Shown: positions 33,701-52,119, counted from the stretch's first letter. The stretch: 64,000 nt of DNA from Siphonodentalium dalli (GCA_032622095.1 CP136069.1:121388126-121452125); one strand, 5' to 3'. Numbers and translations: made by a program. Notes: generated by a model from the sequence alone, not told the origin.

Positions 33701-34448
33701 AAGCACATCAACAACGGCGTCAATGACAACGGCTACAACAACGACAGCAATTACCTCGACATCAACGACAACCATAACCACGACATCAACAACGACAACC
33801 ATAACCACGACATCATCGACGACAACCATAACCACGACATCAACAACGACAACCATAACCACGACATCAACAACGACAACCATAACGACGACATCAACAA
33901 CGACAACCATAACCACGACATCAACAACGACAACCATAACCACGACATCATCGACGACAACCATAACCACGACATCAACAACGACAACCATAACCACGAC
34001 ATCAACAACGACGACCGTAACCACGACATCAACAACAACAATGTCGACACCTACGAAGATGGCAACAATAACGGCGACAACAACTTCAGTAAAAACACTG
34101 ACGACAACTACAACGATGCGAATAACCACTAGAACGCCAACGACCATTACAGCTGTTAGTGCAGTTATACGAACAGCCCATTCCATGACATATGTACGTT
34201 GTCGTTGTGTCACGATTCCTGAGCCAGACATTCGGCCATTTGACGTTGATCGACCAGAAGCGACAATTAAAACTAATAGCACATCAAGATACAAAAGATC
34301 AAAGTCCAGCGCATCAGATACTAGGGTTTCAAGTAGAACGATTGGTTGGATAGCAGGAGTTGTCATCTCCGTTATCGCCACATGCGTGGTTATCCCAGAC
34401 GTCATTCGAATGTACACGGACGTCGTATCAACTATCGCGAGAAAGTAG
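866..34448 (+). CDS. C-type lectin-like / Thr-rich stalk / transmembrane protein, five exons (gene-level model)
   Basis: Join 866-926, 3374-3555, 4287-4377, 6806-6919, 33682-34448: 1,215 nt, 404 residues plus stop. Each junction uses GT/AG and the phases match (1, 0, 1, 1), which is unlikely by chance. Order: hydrophobic signal peptide (residues 1 to about 20); C-type lectin-like domain (about 25-150) with the usual first-half pattern (VASKRCLDRGEALVSLD), core (THVGARRL, FLWVTGS, PTWIN) and C-terminal Cys pattern (GSCVVMD, MECC, FMC); Thr/Ile/Ser-rich stalk with a 9-residue repeat; a CRC motif; a basic stretch (YKRSK); a membrane segment (IGWIAGVVISVIATCVVI); and a short tail. Canonical EPN and WND calcium/sugar motifs are not seen, so calcium-dependent sugar binding is doubtful. 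Family role, known in general: cell-surface recognition. The stalk is a likely O-glycosylated spacer (inference). The link from exon 4 to exon 5 across 26.8 kb rests on phase and domain logic only; extra exons between them are possible. Confidence 0.7.
1610..2083. mobile_element. piggyBac-like MITE with TTAA target duplication
   Basis: The 474-bp element begins CCCTTTCAGTGCCA and ends TGGCACTGAAAGGG. It is flanked by TTAA at 1606-1609 and 2084-2087. TTAA duplication with CCCTTT-type termini is the family signature of piggyBac elements. It contains a nested hairpin (1658-1724) and no transposase, so it is non-autonomous. Further internal TTTCAGTGCCA motifs occur near 1804. Confidence 0.8.
1658..1724. 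repeat. Hairpin with CATATATAAG arms
   Basis: The arms CCAATGCATTATCTTATATA (1658 on) and its near-complement ending CATTGG at 1724 surround a short GTCGAC/GGTCGC centre. Similar sequences recur at about 7210-7330 and 28890-28960, so this is a dispersed short hairpin family. Confidence 0.6.
2110..3373. other. Remainder of lectin intron 1
   Basis: AT-rich, no recognised element. Around 2300-2445 there is a promoter-like arrangement: GATTGGCT (an inverted CCAAT), then ATAAATATAT, then TTGTCCAG|GTACTT resembling a donor. This could be chance. Confidence 0.3.
3374..3555 (+). CDS. Lectin-like gene exon 2: first half of C-type lectin-like domain
   Basis: The acceptor TTTTTCTCATCAG ends at 3373 and the donor GAG|GTGAGG begins at 3556. 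The exon is entered in phase 1 and left in phase 0, with no stops over 60 codons. The translated segment has the alpha-helix pattern of C-type lectin folds: a Cys, then IAYIVASKRC, then LDRGEALVSLD followed by an acidic stretch. Three cysteines are present, one of them (KRC) in the position that pairs with the last domain cysteine. Confidence 0.75.
3556..4286. other. Lectin intron 2, nothing recognised
   Basis: 731-bp intron of unique-looking AT-rich sequence, with GC-richer DNA around 3640-3860. No element termini or coding pattern were recognised. Confidence 0.4.
4287..4377 (+). CDS. Lectin-like gene exon 3: C-type lectin core strand region
   Basis: The acceptor CTTGCAG ends at 4286 and the donor AATG|GTATGT begins at 4378. 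Entry is phase 0, matching exon 2, and exit is phase 1, matching exon 4. The peptide HVGARRLDKNSTFLWVTGS corresponds to the WIGL...W.W.DGS core of C-type lectin folds, with VG in place of the usual IG or WIG. It is followed by VPTWIN, the region just before the usual EPN position. Confidence 0.75.
4378..5312. other. First part of lectin intron 3
   Basis: Apart from a short direct repeat of CATGCACCAAAATAG (about 4389-4425), nothing is recognised. Confidence 0.4.
5321..6088 (+). mobile_element. Internally deleted hAT (BED-type) transposon with 8-bp target duplication
   Basis: The 768-bp element starts TAGTGTTCGGT and ends ACCGAACACTA. It is flanked on both sides by ATACCGAG (5313-5320 and 6089-6096), the 8-bp duplication typical of hAT elements. 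Subterminal repeats of ATTCGAATATTCG occur at both ends (about 5337-5420 and 6005-6060). It sits in lectin intron 3 in the same orientation as the gene. A short reading frame inside (5671-5826) keeps traces of both ends of a transposase. Confidence 0.85.
5671..5826 (+). pseudogene. Residual hAT transposase: BED-finger start joined to C-terminal dimerisation end
   Basis: 51 codons from ATG to TAA. The start (SDIWTHFTLDAKTKKA) matches the opening of a BED zinc finger, up to where its first cysteine pair would follow. The end (RNRLKPQTVRMLHFLNKNL) matches the last helix of the hAT C-terminal dimerisation region. The catalytic core and zinc-binding residues are gone. The frame is kept across the internal deletion, so a mini-protein is possible but would have no transposase activity. 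Confidence 0.65.
6156..6546. mobile_element. Non-autonomous element with about 46-bp inverted ends
   Basis: The left arm AGAAACCTTTCGCAAAAATC (6156 on) runs through ATTACGATTACGGATA. It is mirrored by TATCCGTAATCGTAATCGTG ... GCGAAAGGTCTCT ending at 6546. The internal 300 bp has no coding pattern. Family and target duplication are not clear. Confidence 0.5.
6806..6919 (+). CDS. Lectin-like gene exon 4: C-terminal part of C-type lectin-like domain
   Basis: The acceptor TTTTTGCAG ends at 6805 and the donor ACG|GTACGT begins at 6920. The exon is symmetric, phase 1 to phase 1. It encodes GNPERGSCVVMD, then MANMECC, then DVIAFMCGN, which matches the closing ExCV...C......FxC pattern of C-type lectin folds. 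The WND motif is replaced by ANMEC, so a calcium site is probably missing. Confidence 0.75.
7210..7329. repeat. Short hairpin-family repeat at the palindrome edge
   Basis: CCAATGCGTTCTCATATATA ... GACTCACATATATAATATAA forms a small hairpin. It is followed by TTATAACAACATTTACATTG, which recurs almost exactly at about 28898-28920. The giant palindrome starts directly after it, in a TA run. Confidence 0.5.
7330..8380 (+). repeat. Left outer arm of palindrome, rich in G runs
   Basis: Mirrors about 20745-21815. It contains several homopolymer G tracts (about 7511-7526, 7576-7586, 7671-7682, 7871-7880). Between them are loosely repeated phrases such as CAGGGATGT and TTTAATACAGGG spaced 60-90 bases apart, so the arm itself looks like an old degenerate tandem repeat. 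The mirrored arm carries C runs at the matching places with different lengths. Confidence 0.7.
8380..15448 (+). repeat. Satellite array, forward arm (about 40 monomers of 174-175 bp)
   Basis: A recurring core GATGGGACGCAGCTGGGATT appears every 174-176 bases (for example 9158, 9334, 9508, 9683). Each monomer has a dyad CGCACA-AG-TGTGCG. At least three monomer types can be told apart by the segment after GTCAT: GTGCAGTTATTTGGGCAGG, GTGGAGATATTTGGACAGG and GTGGAGTTATTTCGGCAGG. They are interspersed without a strict higher-order period. The outermost monomers (8380-8730) are the most diverged, as at normal satellite edges. A hybrid monomer junction with internal deletion occurs near 11205-11222. 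Confidence 0.9.
15449..20745 (-). repeat. Satellite array, reverse arm (about 30 monomers)
   Basis: Same monomer as the forward arm but reverse complemented: AATCCCAGCTGCGTCCCATC recurs about every 174-175 bases from 15590 to 20480. The same three subtypes are present. The most diverged monomers again lie at the outer edge (20290-20745) and match those at the left edge, so array edge and flank were duplicated together. Confidence 0.9.
20745..21815 (-). repeat. Right outer arm of palindrome, rich in C runs
   Basis: Reverse complement of 7330-8380 with only scattered substitutions and homopolymer length changes (C runs near 21076-21088, 21238-21252, 21556-21567, 21618-21629). It ends with CTCTATCTCTATATAG and then a long TA run. 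Confidence 0.75.
21811..21913. repeat. TA and CTGT microsatellites
   Basis: About 40 bp of TA repeats (21811-21849), then ATATCTTC-type sequence, then six or seven CTGT units (about 21885-21912). A second CTGT cluster lies near 23239-23268. Confidence 0.8.
22010..23650. repeat. Degenerate tandem array, 130-160 bp units
   Basis: The phrase GTCGCCGATTGCCACCAAAC or variants (AGCGCCGATTTCCACCAAAT) recurs near 22068, 22205, 22354, 22484, 22631, 22772, 22930 and 23062. Each copy is followed by an ATAATCATC/GATATGAGGAATCTAAT segment. The CTGT cluster plus CACCAAGGCGTTCTAAG-type unit at 21885-22010 recurs at 23239-23400, so a larger block is also duplicated. No coding function. Confidence 0.7.
23656..24664. 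other. Unrecognised intronic sequence
   Basis: AT-rich, with no clear element. It may be the body of the repeat that ends at the GC-rich motif at 24670-24696, but its other boundary is not evident. Confidence 0.35.
24670..24747 (-). mobile_element. CTAG-terminated GC-rich repeat end plus TA microsatellite
   Basis: On the minus strand the end reads ACTAGCAGGGTTACCCGGCG then TTGCCCAGG, a CTAG start followed by a CCGG/CCGGG stem. Such termini are common in dispersed invertebrate repeats, and a similar end occurs at 57130-57159 on the plus strand. About 48 bp of TA repeats (24699-24746) separate it from the LINE. I cannot assign the family. Confidence 0.4.
24754..27276 (+). mobile_element. Decayed non-LTR retrotransposon (LINE), 5'-truncated, GAA-repeat tail
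   Basis: Frames in several registers follow LINE order. Linker after the endonuclease: WSEFSKLM ... FIPHKFARKKDKLP, 24754-24993. Pre-RT: 25230-25481. RT: GFRDKRSCEIQLIEF, DFSMAFDKVSHNHLL, 25667-26008. Then GVPQ...VLGPSLFLYYIN near 26010-26060, KWKMRFNQAKCEAMHI (26160-26215), and the C-terminal half EYTPTVWD ... LEKVQRRAARY (26431-26640). It closes with FFPRIIREWNAIPTE near 26970-27030. Stops, frameshifts and loss of the YADD catalytic motif make it inactive. The 3' end carries GAAGAAGAAGAAG (about 27250-27275). Clade is jockey/CR1-like by motif style, not certain. Confidence 0.8.
26718..26883. repeat. Perfect 66-bp inverted repeat inside the LINE
   Basis: The left arm 26718-26782 and right arm 26818-26883 are reverse complements around a 35-bp loop. 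A 29-bp piece of the left arm is also repeated directly just upstream (26689-26717). The arms are identical although the host LINE is heavily decayed, so this rearrangement is younger than the LINE. Confidence 0.8.
27285..28400. repeat. Tandem pair of about 0.6-kb repeats with C runs
   Basis: 27440-27770 is repeated at about 28075-28385: shared AGCAAAGTTATATTAAATGC, CTCATTAATTTTGTAAA, TTTTTGGTACATTATGGCA and a run of 14 or more C followed by CGATCGTCA. Period is about 630 bp. A GAGGCGAAGCCGAG hairpin segment lies at 27340-27355. Confidence 0.6.
28733..28815. repeat. Hairpin MITE
   Basis: Left arm CAATAGCTGGTGATTATCTG ... AACAATAACTGGG and right arm CCGGTTATTGTTAAGATAAT ... AGCTATTG, with almost no loop (AATATTTTAATATT centre). 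No coding. Confidence 0.65.
28890..29770. other. Intronic repeat-derived sequence
   Basis: 28890-28968 belongs to the short hairpin family also seen at 1658 and 7276. The stretch 29440-29640 has several loosely repeated TTGAGTAAA/TTGAGTA and AGTCAAC phrases. No gene was recognised. Confidence 0.35.
29771..30583 (+). mobile_element. Miniature MULE-type transposon with inverted ends
   Basis: The left end CCCCGAAACGGGGTCGTCTC followed by CGAATGCCAGTC (29772-29803) is the inverse of GACTGGCATTCGGAGACTAA ... CCCGAAACGGG (30549-30582). Between the ends lie fragments of a FLYWCH/MULE transposase. The ends themselves contain a small palindrome (CCCCGAAACGGGG). No target duplication could be recognised. 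Confidence 0.65.
29888..30530 (+). pseudogene. MULE transposase remnant (FLYWCH-associated type)
   Basis: The first frame (29888-30163) has CRKADYHEADPDKLSAEVVM and later VYNIYKDDV, like the linker after a FLYWCH finger. The overlapping next frame (30111-30527) has LFLWNHADTNGTMTTNHLEGW, then HRKLQQSIAGSHPNIYMPY, which matches the C-terminal RTNN.LEGWH...HPN block of MULE transposases. The catalytic DDE region is missing. A frameshift separates the two pieces. Confidence 0.6.
30590..33681. other. Remainder of lectin intron 4
   Basis: AT-rich with TA runs (31498-31512) and an imperfect CT-rich tract (33357-33422). Open frames at 31968-32219 and 32559-32744 show no family I recognise; the second reads sensibly (IEDPNFQLEKNHLYKYPFRE) but has no flanking splice logic that fits the lectin gene. 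An undetected extra lectin exon here cannot be excluded. Confidence 0.35.
33682..34448 (+). CDS. Lectin-like gene exon 5: Thr-rich stalk, CRC motif, transmembrane segment
   Basis: The acceptor TTATTTCCAG ends at 33681. Read in phase 1 it joins exon 4 without a frame break and stays open for 255 codons to TAG at 34446-34448. The first part is a Thr/Ser/Ile stalk in which a 27-bp unit (TITTTSTTT) repeats about ten times between roughly 33764 and 34040. Then come VRCRCV, acidic residues, an NST glycosylation site, basic YKRSK, a hydrophobic helix (IGWIAGVVISVIATCVV) and a roughly 17-residue tail. The reverse strand is also open here, but only as a low-complexity shadow (VVVDVVVMV repeats). It could instead be the last exon of another gene if intermediate exons exist. 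Confidence 0.6.
33764..34040 (+). repeat. Coding 27-bp minisatellite in the Thr-rich stalk
   Basis: About ten units of ACCATAACCACGACATCAAC plus AACGACA, encoding TITTTSTTT. Unit variants change AAC to TCG in two units. Because 27 is divisible by three, copy-number change would keep the frame. Confidence 0.85.
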
Positions 34449-34689
34449 AATGATAGTGGTCCATGTAGGGTGAAACGTGAAGAATTGCAGCGGATCGAAA
34501 CAAAGATGACACCACACATAAGCAGACTCGTCAGTTACTGTGATATAATTATAACTATAAAAAAAATTATTTGTCAGAAATTTAGTGAAAACAAATTTCC
34601 GCTGTAATCGTTATTATATTTATTACACGTGTGTTGCCCAATATGTCCCTTCGTGGATAAAATGCGATACGCTCTTGGTGCAATAGTTA

Positions 34690-35900
34690 TTGGTAGATTT
34701 GATTTGATTTGATTGCTCGGTTGTACTATTTATAAACATAATTATGCTAACAACCAAATATTCAAAAATTAGCATGATTATATTGTACAGTAGTGTCATG
34801 GCCAATGGGCCGTCTTCCTGTGGGCCATATATGAAAATGGAGTTCAAATAATAAAACGACAACGTGAAATGGATTAACATTTTAATGCATGAACACAATA
34901 TGAAAACTATCGGAATATGGTATCCAAACCATTTGGATTGTGTGTATGTGTAATTTCTGCAACATGCGCTGGGCTTAATATAACTAAACCATAAGTGCAG
35001 AGGTATTATGGTGCTATATAGGACCAAAGTAAGAGCTTTTTATGATTGCTTTTCATTTTGGCCATGTCAATCTGATTATAAAGAACAAGTTTACGTATTG
35101 TCCATCCAAAATGCAAGTTGGTCATACCAGGCTTTTTACTATAGCAAGTAACATGGGTGGTGCTTATGTCGTGTATTTTGGAATATCTGTACAATTTCGA
35201 CAAAATAGTTTGTAGCATTTAACGTTTTACGAGTATCGCTATAGATAACTTTTTGTCAACTTTTAAATCGATTTTTAATTGTTATGCGCTTGTTGTTTTT
35301 ATCCAATGAGTTCCATATGTCAGGGAATGTGTGTTTACGTAACACAAAACTAAATGAAGTTCTCAGAGTTACAGGGACAGTTTTATAGTCAAATGCTTCA
35401 TTGAATTATTTGAGATTTCTTCTTCTCCAGACAAAAACAAAATTTGTGGATTGTAATATAAGTCGTGAAATATCAAAATGTTTTCATGCAGAAAAAAGGG
35501 TTCTGTGGGACTTATATATGATTTGTTTGATATTATTGGAATCGCATTTTGATGATGTATAAAGATTGTGAATCGTGTATCTGCACGGCCCCAAATTGAC
35601 AAGCAATAGATGAGATGATTGTGGATCAAAATGTATATATTTTTCAGGCATTTTCTGTGTCGCCTTCTCTTATTTAAGGAATATATTGCATTAAATTTGA
35701 TACATACCTTACCTACTAGCGTTAAGGGCTTGTCATTAAATTTTAAAGAGTGTTTAAGAGTATTCCACTGGAATTCATTACTGGTGGGATGTAGTTACGT
35801 TAAGTAGTTATTGCTAATTTGTTGCTATAGCACCAATGTTGGATTCGTATCAAATCCAAATTAACTTGCTACTCAATTTGCCGATGATCGTGGCCGGTAT
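34690..35900 (-). mobile_element. Decayed LINE fragment with ATCAAA-type tail
   Basis: The minus-strand frame 35629-35369 reads HLIYCLSIWGRADTRFT then FFLHENILIFHDLYYN, typical of the end of a non-LTR reverse transcriptase thumb region. Downstream on the minus strand a 3'UTR-like stretch ends in AATCAAATCAAATCAAATC (34692-34716), a simple-repeat tail. No intact catalytic motifs. Confidence 0.6.
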
Positions 35901-35979
35901 ATTTATGACTGAAGTTAATCATAACTCTGAATACAAAAGACCAAATTCCCGGGGCGTCAGATGACTGCATATAATAACT

Positions 35980-36390
35980 AAATGGTATTCGTCTCCAAAA
36001 TATTCTCCACATATGGTGCATATTATATTGTCATTATCATTCGGAGATTTCTTGCGCATTCTATGGGCAGTTTATGATTTGCAATACTGAGCTTCATGAG
36101 GTATATCGATAGATTAGACGGCAAACCCTTCAAGTAATTAGGATAACCGTAGTCAGATTTAATAAAACTATAAAATTGGGCCCTCGATGAAGCAGATGTG
36201 TTTATGTCAACGAGTAGTGCGTCCCAATGACGTTGTTTGAGGACAGTTTTTGCATTTCTCAGTTCAATAGCGGTCAGGCCCGTCTGGGTGATCCACTTTG
36301 ATTTCAATTTCAAATCATAAAGAGCATTTTTGACAAAAGATAACCATTTGGAGTTATTTTTGTCTGCTGTAATTGAGTTCATCTCTTGAG
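35980..36390 (-). mobile_element. Second LINE fragment (C-terminal domain)
   Basis: Minus-strand frame 36382-36023 contains SSRAQFYSFIKSDYGYPNYL and LSIANHKLPIECARN, the pattern seen before the terminal zinc knuckle of many LINE ORF2 proteins. A decayed GDEYH-like segment may follow toward 35900. It belongs to a different family from the fragment at 34690-35900, because both are C-terminal pieces. Confidence 0.55.
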
Positions 36391-36589
36391 TTTGATAAAT
36401 TAAGGTCTAAATATTCTTAGCTAATTCAGAGCAGTCACTCGATGCGAGCTTTGACCAATATGTCAGAGCTCGGCATGTTATTTCTATAGAGACGGTGTGT
36501 CGTGCGAATTATGCATATATACTATCTAATTGGGGGTACTCATTTTGATGGACGCAACGATCTTATAAAATTTTAGATGTAGTGTCTCT

Positions 36590-38170
36590 ACACTTTGAGT
36601 ATGTTTTTACTCAACGCAGGGTAACTACCCAATATAAATTTCCCTTCTGCGTTTGGGAGATTTTTTTGTACCCAACATTTTGTGAATAATTATTAAATTT
36701 CTGGGTCAATTTAACTATTGATGTGGGATTTATTATCACTACCGTTGGGTTAAAAATAACTATTTTCGCGATATTATATTCAGATATATCTGGAAAACAT
36801 TTCATTTATTTTGATGACCAAAAATAGTTATTTCAAAGTATAAATTGCCTAAATCTAGATGGGATCCTGTTGTTGCTCGTAATGAGTAAATTATTAGTTC
36901 TCCTTCCAGTCATTTAAATTAATTATTAGTCACTTGAAATAAGCATCACATATTGCATGATGAGCTCTGGATAAAGTTACCTCTGTATTTTAAGTCGATG
37001 ATGAACGCTCTTTATTGTTAATTATTAGTGCCTATTTAAGTCGCCTGAGGTCAACGGCATCTACACCACGACATGCCCCGTGTCACATTACGTTTGTGTG
37101 CCAATTTCACCACATATCTTCTGAGCTAATAGCAAACGCTCGCCGTTGATCATCTATGTTAAATTAATGTATTAGTCCCCCTTTAAGTCATCTTAGATCA
37201 AAAGTAGATATCCAATTATATTCCCCTGGTCAGTAGTACCAATTGTCCTACTTAGCGTCTAAGCTGATACATAACTCTCTTTGTTGCTAATTATGATAAT
37301 AGTACGACACCTACACAATGGCACTCTCCGGGTCAATTCACCACTGCATAGTTAATTCCAATTTCCAGCGACCAGGAACCAACCGGTTTTGGTTATATGA
37401 TTAATTATTCAAGTAAAATTGTCTTATTAGTGGCCCTTTAGGTAGTCTGAGGTCAATGGTACCTATCCAGTGACACTCATCGGGTCAATTTACCCCTGTG
37501 ATTCAGTTTCAACGACCAGATTCCAACCATTTTAATAATTTATGTAAACTAATTATATATATCAGTGCCCTTTTAAGATATCTGACGACATCTATCCCAT
37601 GACACTCCCCATTTGGTCGCCCATAGCCGGACAGACAACGAACATACAAACTAACACAATTGAGTGTTATTGGTATACCTTATCCTAGTATACATAAAAG
37701 CACTAAACCATTGTTGGCACGAAATATCTTTTAATTCGGCGTCCAATTTGACAACATTGAATGAAATTTGGAGGGGTGGGGTAAAATGAAATATCAGTAT
37801 CTGGTCCGGACACACAAAAACATGTTAGTGATACAAGTTTTGTCAATATATGGTTGTGTAACCATTCTGATATATTCGAATGACTCCTTTATTACCATCA
37901 AGCCACATAACGAAATCGATAGCCAATTTTACTTTGTTTTAACAACACGTCATTGTCCGTCGTAATTGACCATTGACCAGAATGGTATCACGTGAATTTT
38001 ACTATAGATGAAGTAAAATAGCACGCGAACGGATTTTTTTCTGCACGGATTATTTCAGGTTAACCCAATGCATAGTGTCGTATATCACTATATATTGGGT
38101 ACATTTTACTAATCAGGTTTTTACTAAACTGCCCAACACCCCACTATGGTGTTGGGCTAAAATCTTACCC
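36590..38170. repeat. Degenerate 130-150 bp tandem repeats
   Basis: The phrase TATTAGTGCCTATTTAAGTC followed by GAGGTCAA...CATCTA recurs in degraded form near 37021, 37171, 37423 and 37556. ACCCAA/TTGGGT phrases at 36605-36640 and 38090-38170 may be the outer inverted parts of the same element. No coding. Confidence 0.45.
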
Positions 38171-38389
38171 AACGGAATTTAGAGTGCATCTATGTTTCCC
38201 GTGTGCATTTGTGAAGAAATATAATATAGCCAGTTTGTTAGATATATGGACTGGGTCCATCACATAGCCTCGTCTACGCTAAGACACAACGCTCCGGTAA
38301 GTAGTGGTAAGTAACTGCCACCATAACTTGTCTGGTGAGTACGTCGTTGGTCACGGTTGGTGTATAATAACGTCACTGGATCTTCGGGG

Positions 38390-40040
38390 TGGACTCTAAA
38401 TGGGAACTATGATTTTTCCCCGAAATTCGTTAAAAATATGGCCGCCAGCTACCATCTTGGATTTCAAATTTGAATCCATCGGCACACGCTGTATATAACC
38501 TGCACTTATTAATGAATTATTTTGAAAATATACATGCATGTTTAGGATCACCTCCAAGTGGTAGCTATCGAATTTGAATTTTTTTTGTTTAAAACATGCC
38601 CACCAGCGGCTATCTGGGAACTTGCACTTTGCATGACTAAATCCTTTGGCACACCTTACAGACAATGTTCGTTTAAAAAGCCCCAGCAGCCATCTTGGAT
38701 TTAAAATTTGATCCAACCATCGGCACACCCTGAATCCGCATTTATTGGAGAATTGTTTTTTAAATTTACAGCCATGTTTATGATCACCTTCGGTGGGTGC
38801 TATCGAATTTGAACAGTTTTCGTTTAAAACATAGCCACCAGCGGCTATCGGGGATTTTACTCTTTGCGTGACTAAATCCACCCTACAGATAAAAGCAAGG
38901 AGTAAATAGCATGTCAGGGTGATACCAACATGGAACACTCATTGAAGTTACCGCAGATAAAGAGGGACTTCTATTGCTCTACAATGCAATACATTGTATT
39001 ACACGCTTGTTCTTAGATGTACAGTGTTATTGTTGTTCCATATTTACAAATCCGTATGTAACGTACTAGATGACGTCAAATGACTTACATGCATGACGTT
39101 CGCATCAACCATGAAACCGGAACTATAAAATAAAAGCATCATCACACATGACAAAACAAGCCCTGTATGTGCCTATACAAAAACATTGTAAGCCTGTATT
39201 TGTTAATGCACGGATTCTAGGACGTTGTTAACGGGTTTGTTGACACTGCACGTGTGCCATCGCGGACGGATATAACACGAGGCTGTGTACCTCGTAATAT
39301 CCTTCCACACTAGCACTCATGTCGTATCAGCAAACACATTAGCACAATCCTGTCGTTCTGTGTATATATACGGTATGGTTTCAATAAGTGTTTCTGGGAT
39401 CATGAAAATTGCGTGTAGCCCGCATTTATTGGATAATTGTTTTTGAAAAATGACAGACATGTTTAGAATCACCTCTAGATGGGAGCTATCGAATTTGAAG
39501 AATTTTCAATGAAAAACATGGCCAGCCGGCAGCCATCGTGGATTTTACTCTTTGCATGACTAAATAATTTGGCACAACCTACATTCCACATCTCTAATCC
39601 GATCGTCACCAAACTGCATATGGATCTTTTGAGTTGCCACTAGATGGGAGCCATTATTTATTTTTTCCGAATTTCGTTGAAAAACATGGCCGCCAGCGAC
39701 CATCTTGGATTTTACTCATTGTATAACTAAATCCCTTGGCACACCCTACATGCGATGTCCCTCATCCGATCGCCACTAAACGACATATGGATCTTCGGGG
39801 TGACCAATAGATGGTAGTCATCATTATTTTCTCCGAATTTCGTTAAAAAAAACATGGCTACCGGTAGCCATCTGTCATTTTACTCTTTGCATGACTAAAT
39901 ATATGGCACACTATACAGACCACATCCATCATCCAATCGTCATCAAACTTCACATTGATCTTCAGGTGACAGGAGCTTTCAAAATTGTTTGAGTTCATTG
40001 GAAAACGTGGTCGCCAGCAGCCATCTTGGATTTTAATATA
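38390..40040. repeat. Degenerate tandem array containing ATGGCCGCCAGC...CATCTTGGATTT
   Basis: At least six units carry AACATGGCCGCCAGCGACCA then TCTTGGATTTTACTCTTTGC and TGGCACACCCTACAGA, in the same orientation, spaced very roughly 180-200 bp apart. The 180-codon minus-strand frame at 38396-38938 is a by-product of this repeat. An unrelated repeat (39040-39390) is inserted and has a homologue at 57660-57990. Confidence 0.65.
39040..39390 (+). repeat. Dispersed repeat, copy 1 (homologous to 57655-57990)
   Basis: Shares GTTCCATATTTACAAATCCG, TGACAAAACAAGCCCTGT and CATTGTAAGC with 57655-57990, in the same order and orientation. The second half is an imperfect hairpin around GCACGTGTGCCATCG and GTGCTAACACT-like arms. 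Confidence 0.6.
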
Positions 40041-40049
40041 TATATATAT

Positions 40050-40775
40050 AGCGTACAGTTGTATATAAGAATAAATTGAAAGCATGGTTTAGAAAAACAT
40101 TATTGTATTGTAACAAGACCTTTCACAGCTACTGCTGATCTTCTGGTTACACAATGTATAATCTCATAATGTATAATGAATATTAATGTCACTTCCGAAT
40201 TTTTGTTTCATTACATATTGACCAAAGTGGGGGGTGATGCGTCTCATCCCAACCCCCTGAACATACAATATGTCCAAAACAAATTCACATGAGTCACACT
40301 GAGAGTCATATTAATGCGTCACCTGTTTCAAACTGTTCGCACAAAATTGAGACAAACGCTCTTCATTTCTACCATATAATGAGTAACCTTCACAATTAAC
40401 GTTCTTTGTTTCTGACGGACGATAATTAACATATTTATCGACGTCATGTAATTTTTATCCCGGGATCATGACCGGAATGTGACTGAAAGGAGCACCCCTA
40501 TATAGTATGAGGCTTCAACCCACCAAGTGCATTTGGCCACAAATCGGGGAATGATATCTGATACGAAACCATGCACGCCATACATGAACAAATTGAAACA
40601 ACCAGGCCGTGGACACATATTAATGTCTATATTAATGTGGCTAACGAAAACGATACTCCCGCATCTAACAACTCAAGTATGTAACATGAGTACCAACCGA
40701 TAAGACCAACCACAATGTATCAAGGCATCGCGTTGTCCGTAGAATATTATTTGGCCGGCATCGTACGTGTTCAAA
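40050..40775. other. Upstream region of the receptor-like gene
   Basis: No repeat or gene recognised. The promoter of the Cys-loop receptor gene is expected here, but no TATA box is evident just before the ATG at 40776. Confidence 0.35.
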
Positions 40776-51287
<10,512 letters not shown>

Positions 51288-51299
51288 GTGAGTAGATAT

Positions 51300-52110
51300 G
51301 AGTAGAATTTTTCATTTGGTAATAATTGTCTATTTTCGACACCGTCTTTAGAATTTTCGATATTATGTTCGGTACAGAGTGTAAAATGCGGTGTTATCAT
51401 AAATTTCGATGTTGTGTAAAATGTTCGATATATTCAGTAGTATTTTCGACGTGGTGAATACAATTTTCGGTGTGATAAGTATAATTTTCGATGCAGTTAG
51501 TAACATTTCCAATGTGGTGAGTAAAATTGCTTATGATGTGAGTGGAATATCCCAAGGTATGAAAAGCTGACTGATAGGTAAAATTATATACGCGTATATA
51601 TTCACATACATACATGATTTCGGTGCCTTCGTATTATCGGAAGATTTTGTAACGTTTCCCACCTCTATTTGGCGGACTTCTCCGCGGCTGACCGGTTTTT
51701 GTTTGAAGACTCATGGAGACTTGAAAAAATTAATTGTCAGATCGCACTCACTAATGTGAGACCGACTCAGACCTGATCATGATGGCTTTGAGGAAGGGTA
51801 TTCTGATATGCGATACTTAAGGTTATTGGTGTGTTTTATGTTGAGGTCCTTATAGCGAATAACGTATATATAAAGAGTTTTATATCTGTAGTGTACCCGG
51901 ATATTGTTATTACGGGAATTGTGTAACCGTCTATTTAGTATATACGAATAACATATTACATTAATTGATCTCGATATCTAAGACTTGACTTGAAACATAC
52001 TTTATTTGCATAATATACCAAAGGGATTGGGGCACAAGTTTTTACAACTTATGAAGCCCCTCTCCCGATACAATATAATAACATACATGTAATCAAGAGG
52101 ACGGTATAGA
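51300..52110. other. Start of receptor intron 2
   Basis: 51340-51540 has a weak tandem repeat of TTTTCGATGTGGTGAGTAAA-like phrases about every 30 bp. Nothing else was recognised. Confidence 0.4.
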
Positions 52111-52119
52111 CATATTTGC

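Noticed and set aside
33662-34519. 285-codon minus-strand frame opposite the Thr-rich exon
   Set aside because: A low-complexity Val/Met shadow of the coding repeat; the plus strand has the acceptor, phase fit and transmembrane anchor.
38396-38938. 180-codon minus-strand frame
   Set aside because: Generated by the degenerate CATCTTGGATTT tandem array; no domain, and the same phrases repeat within it.
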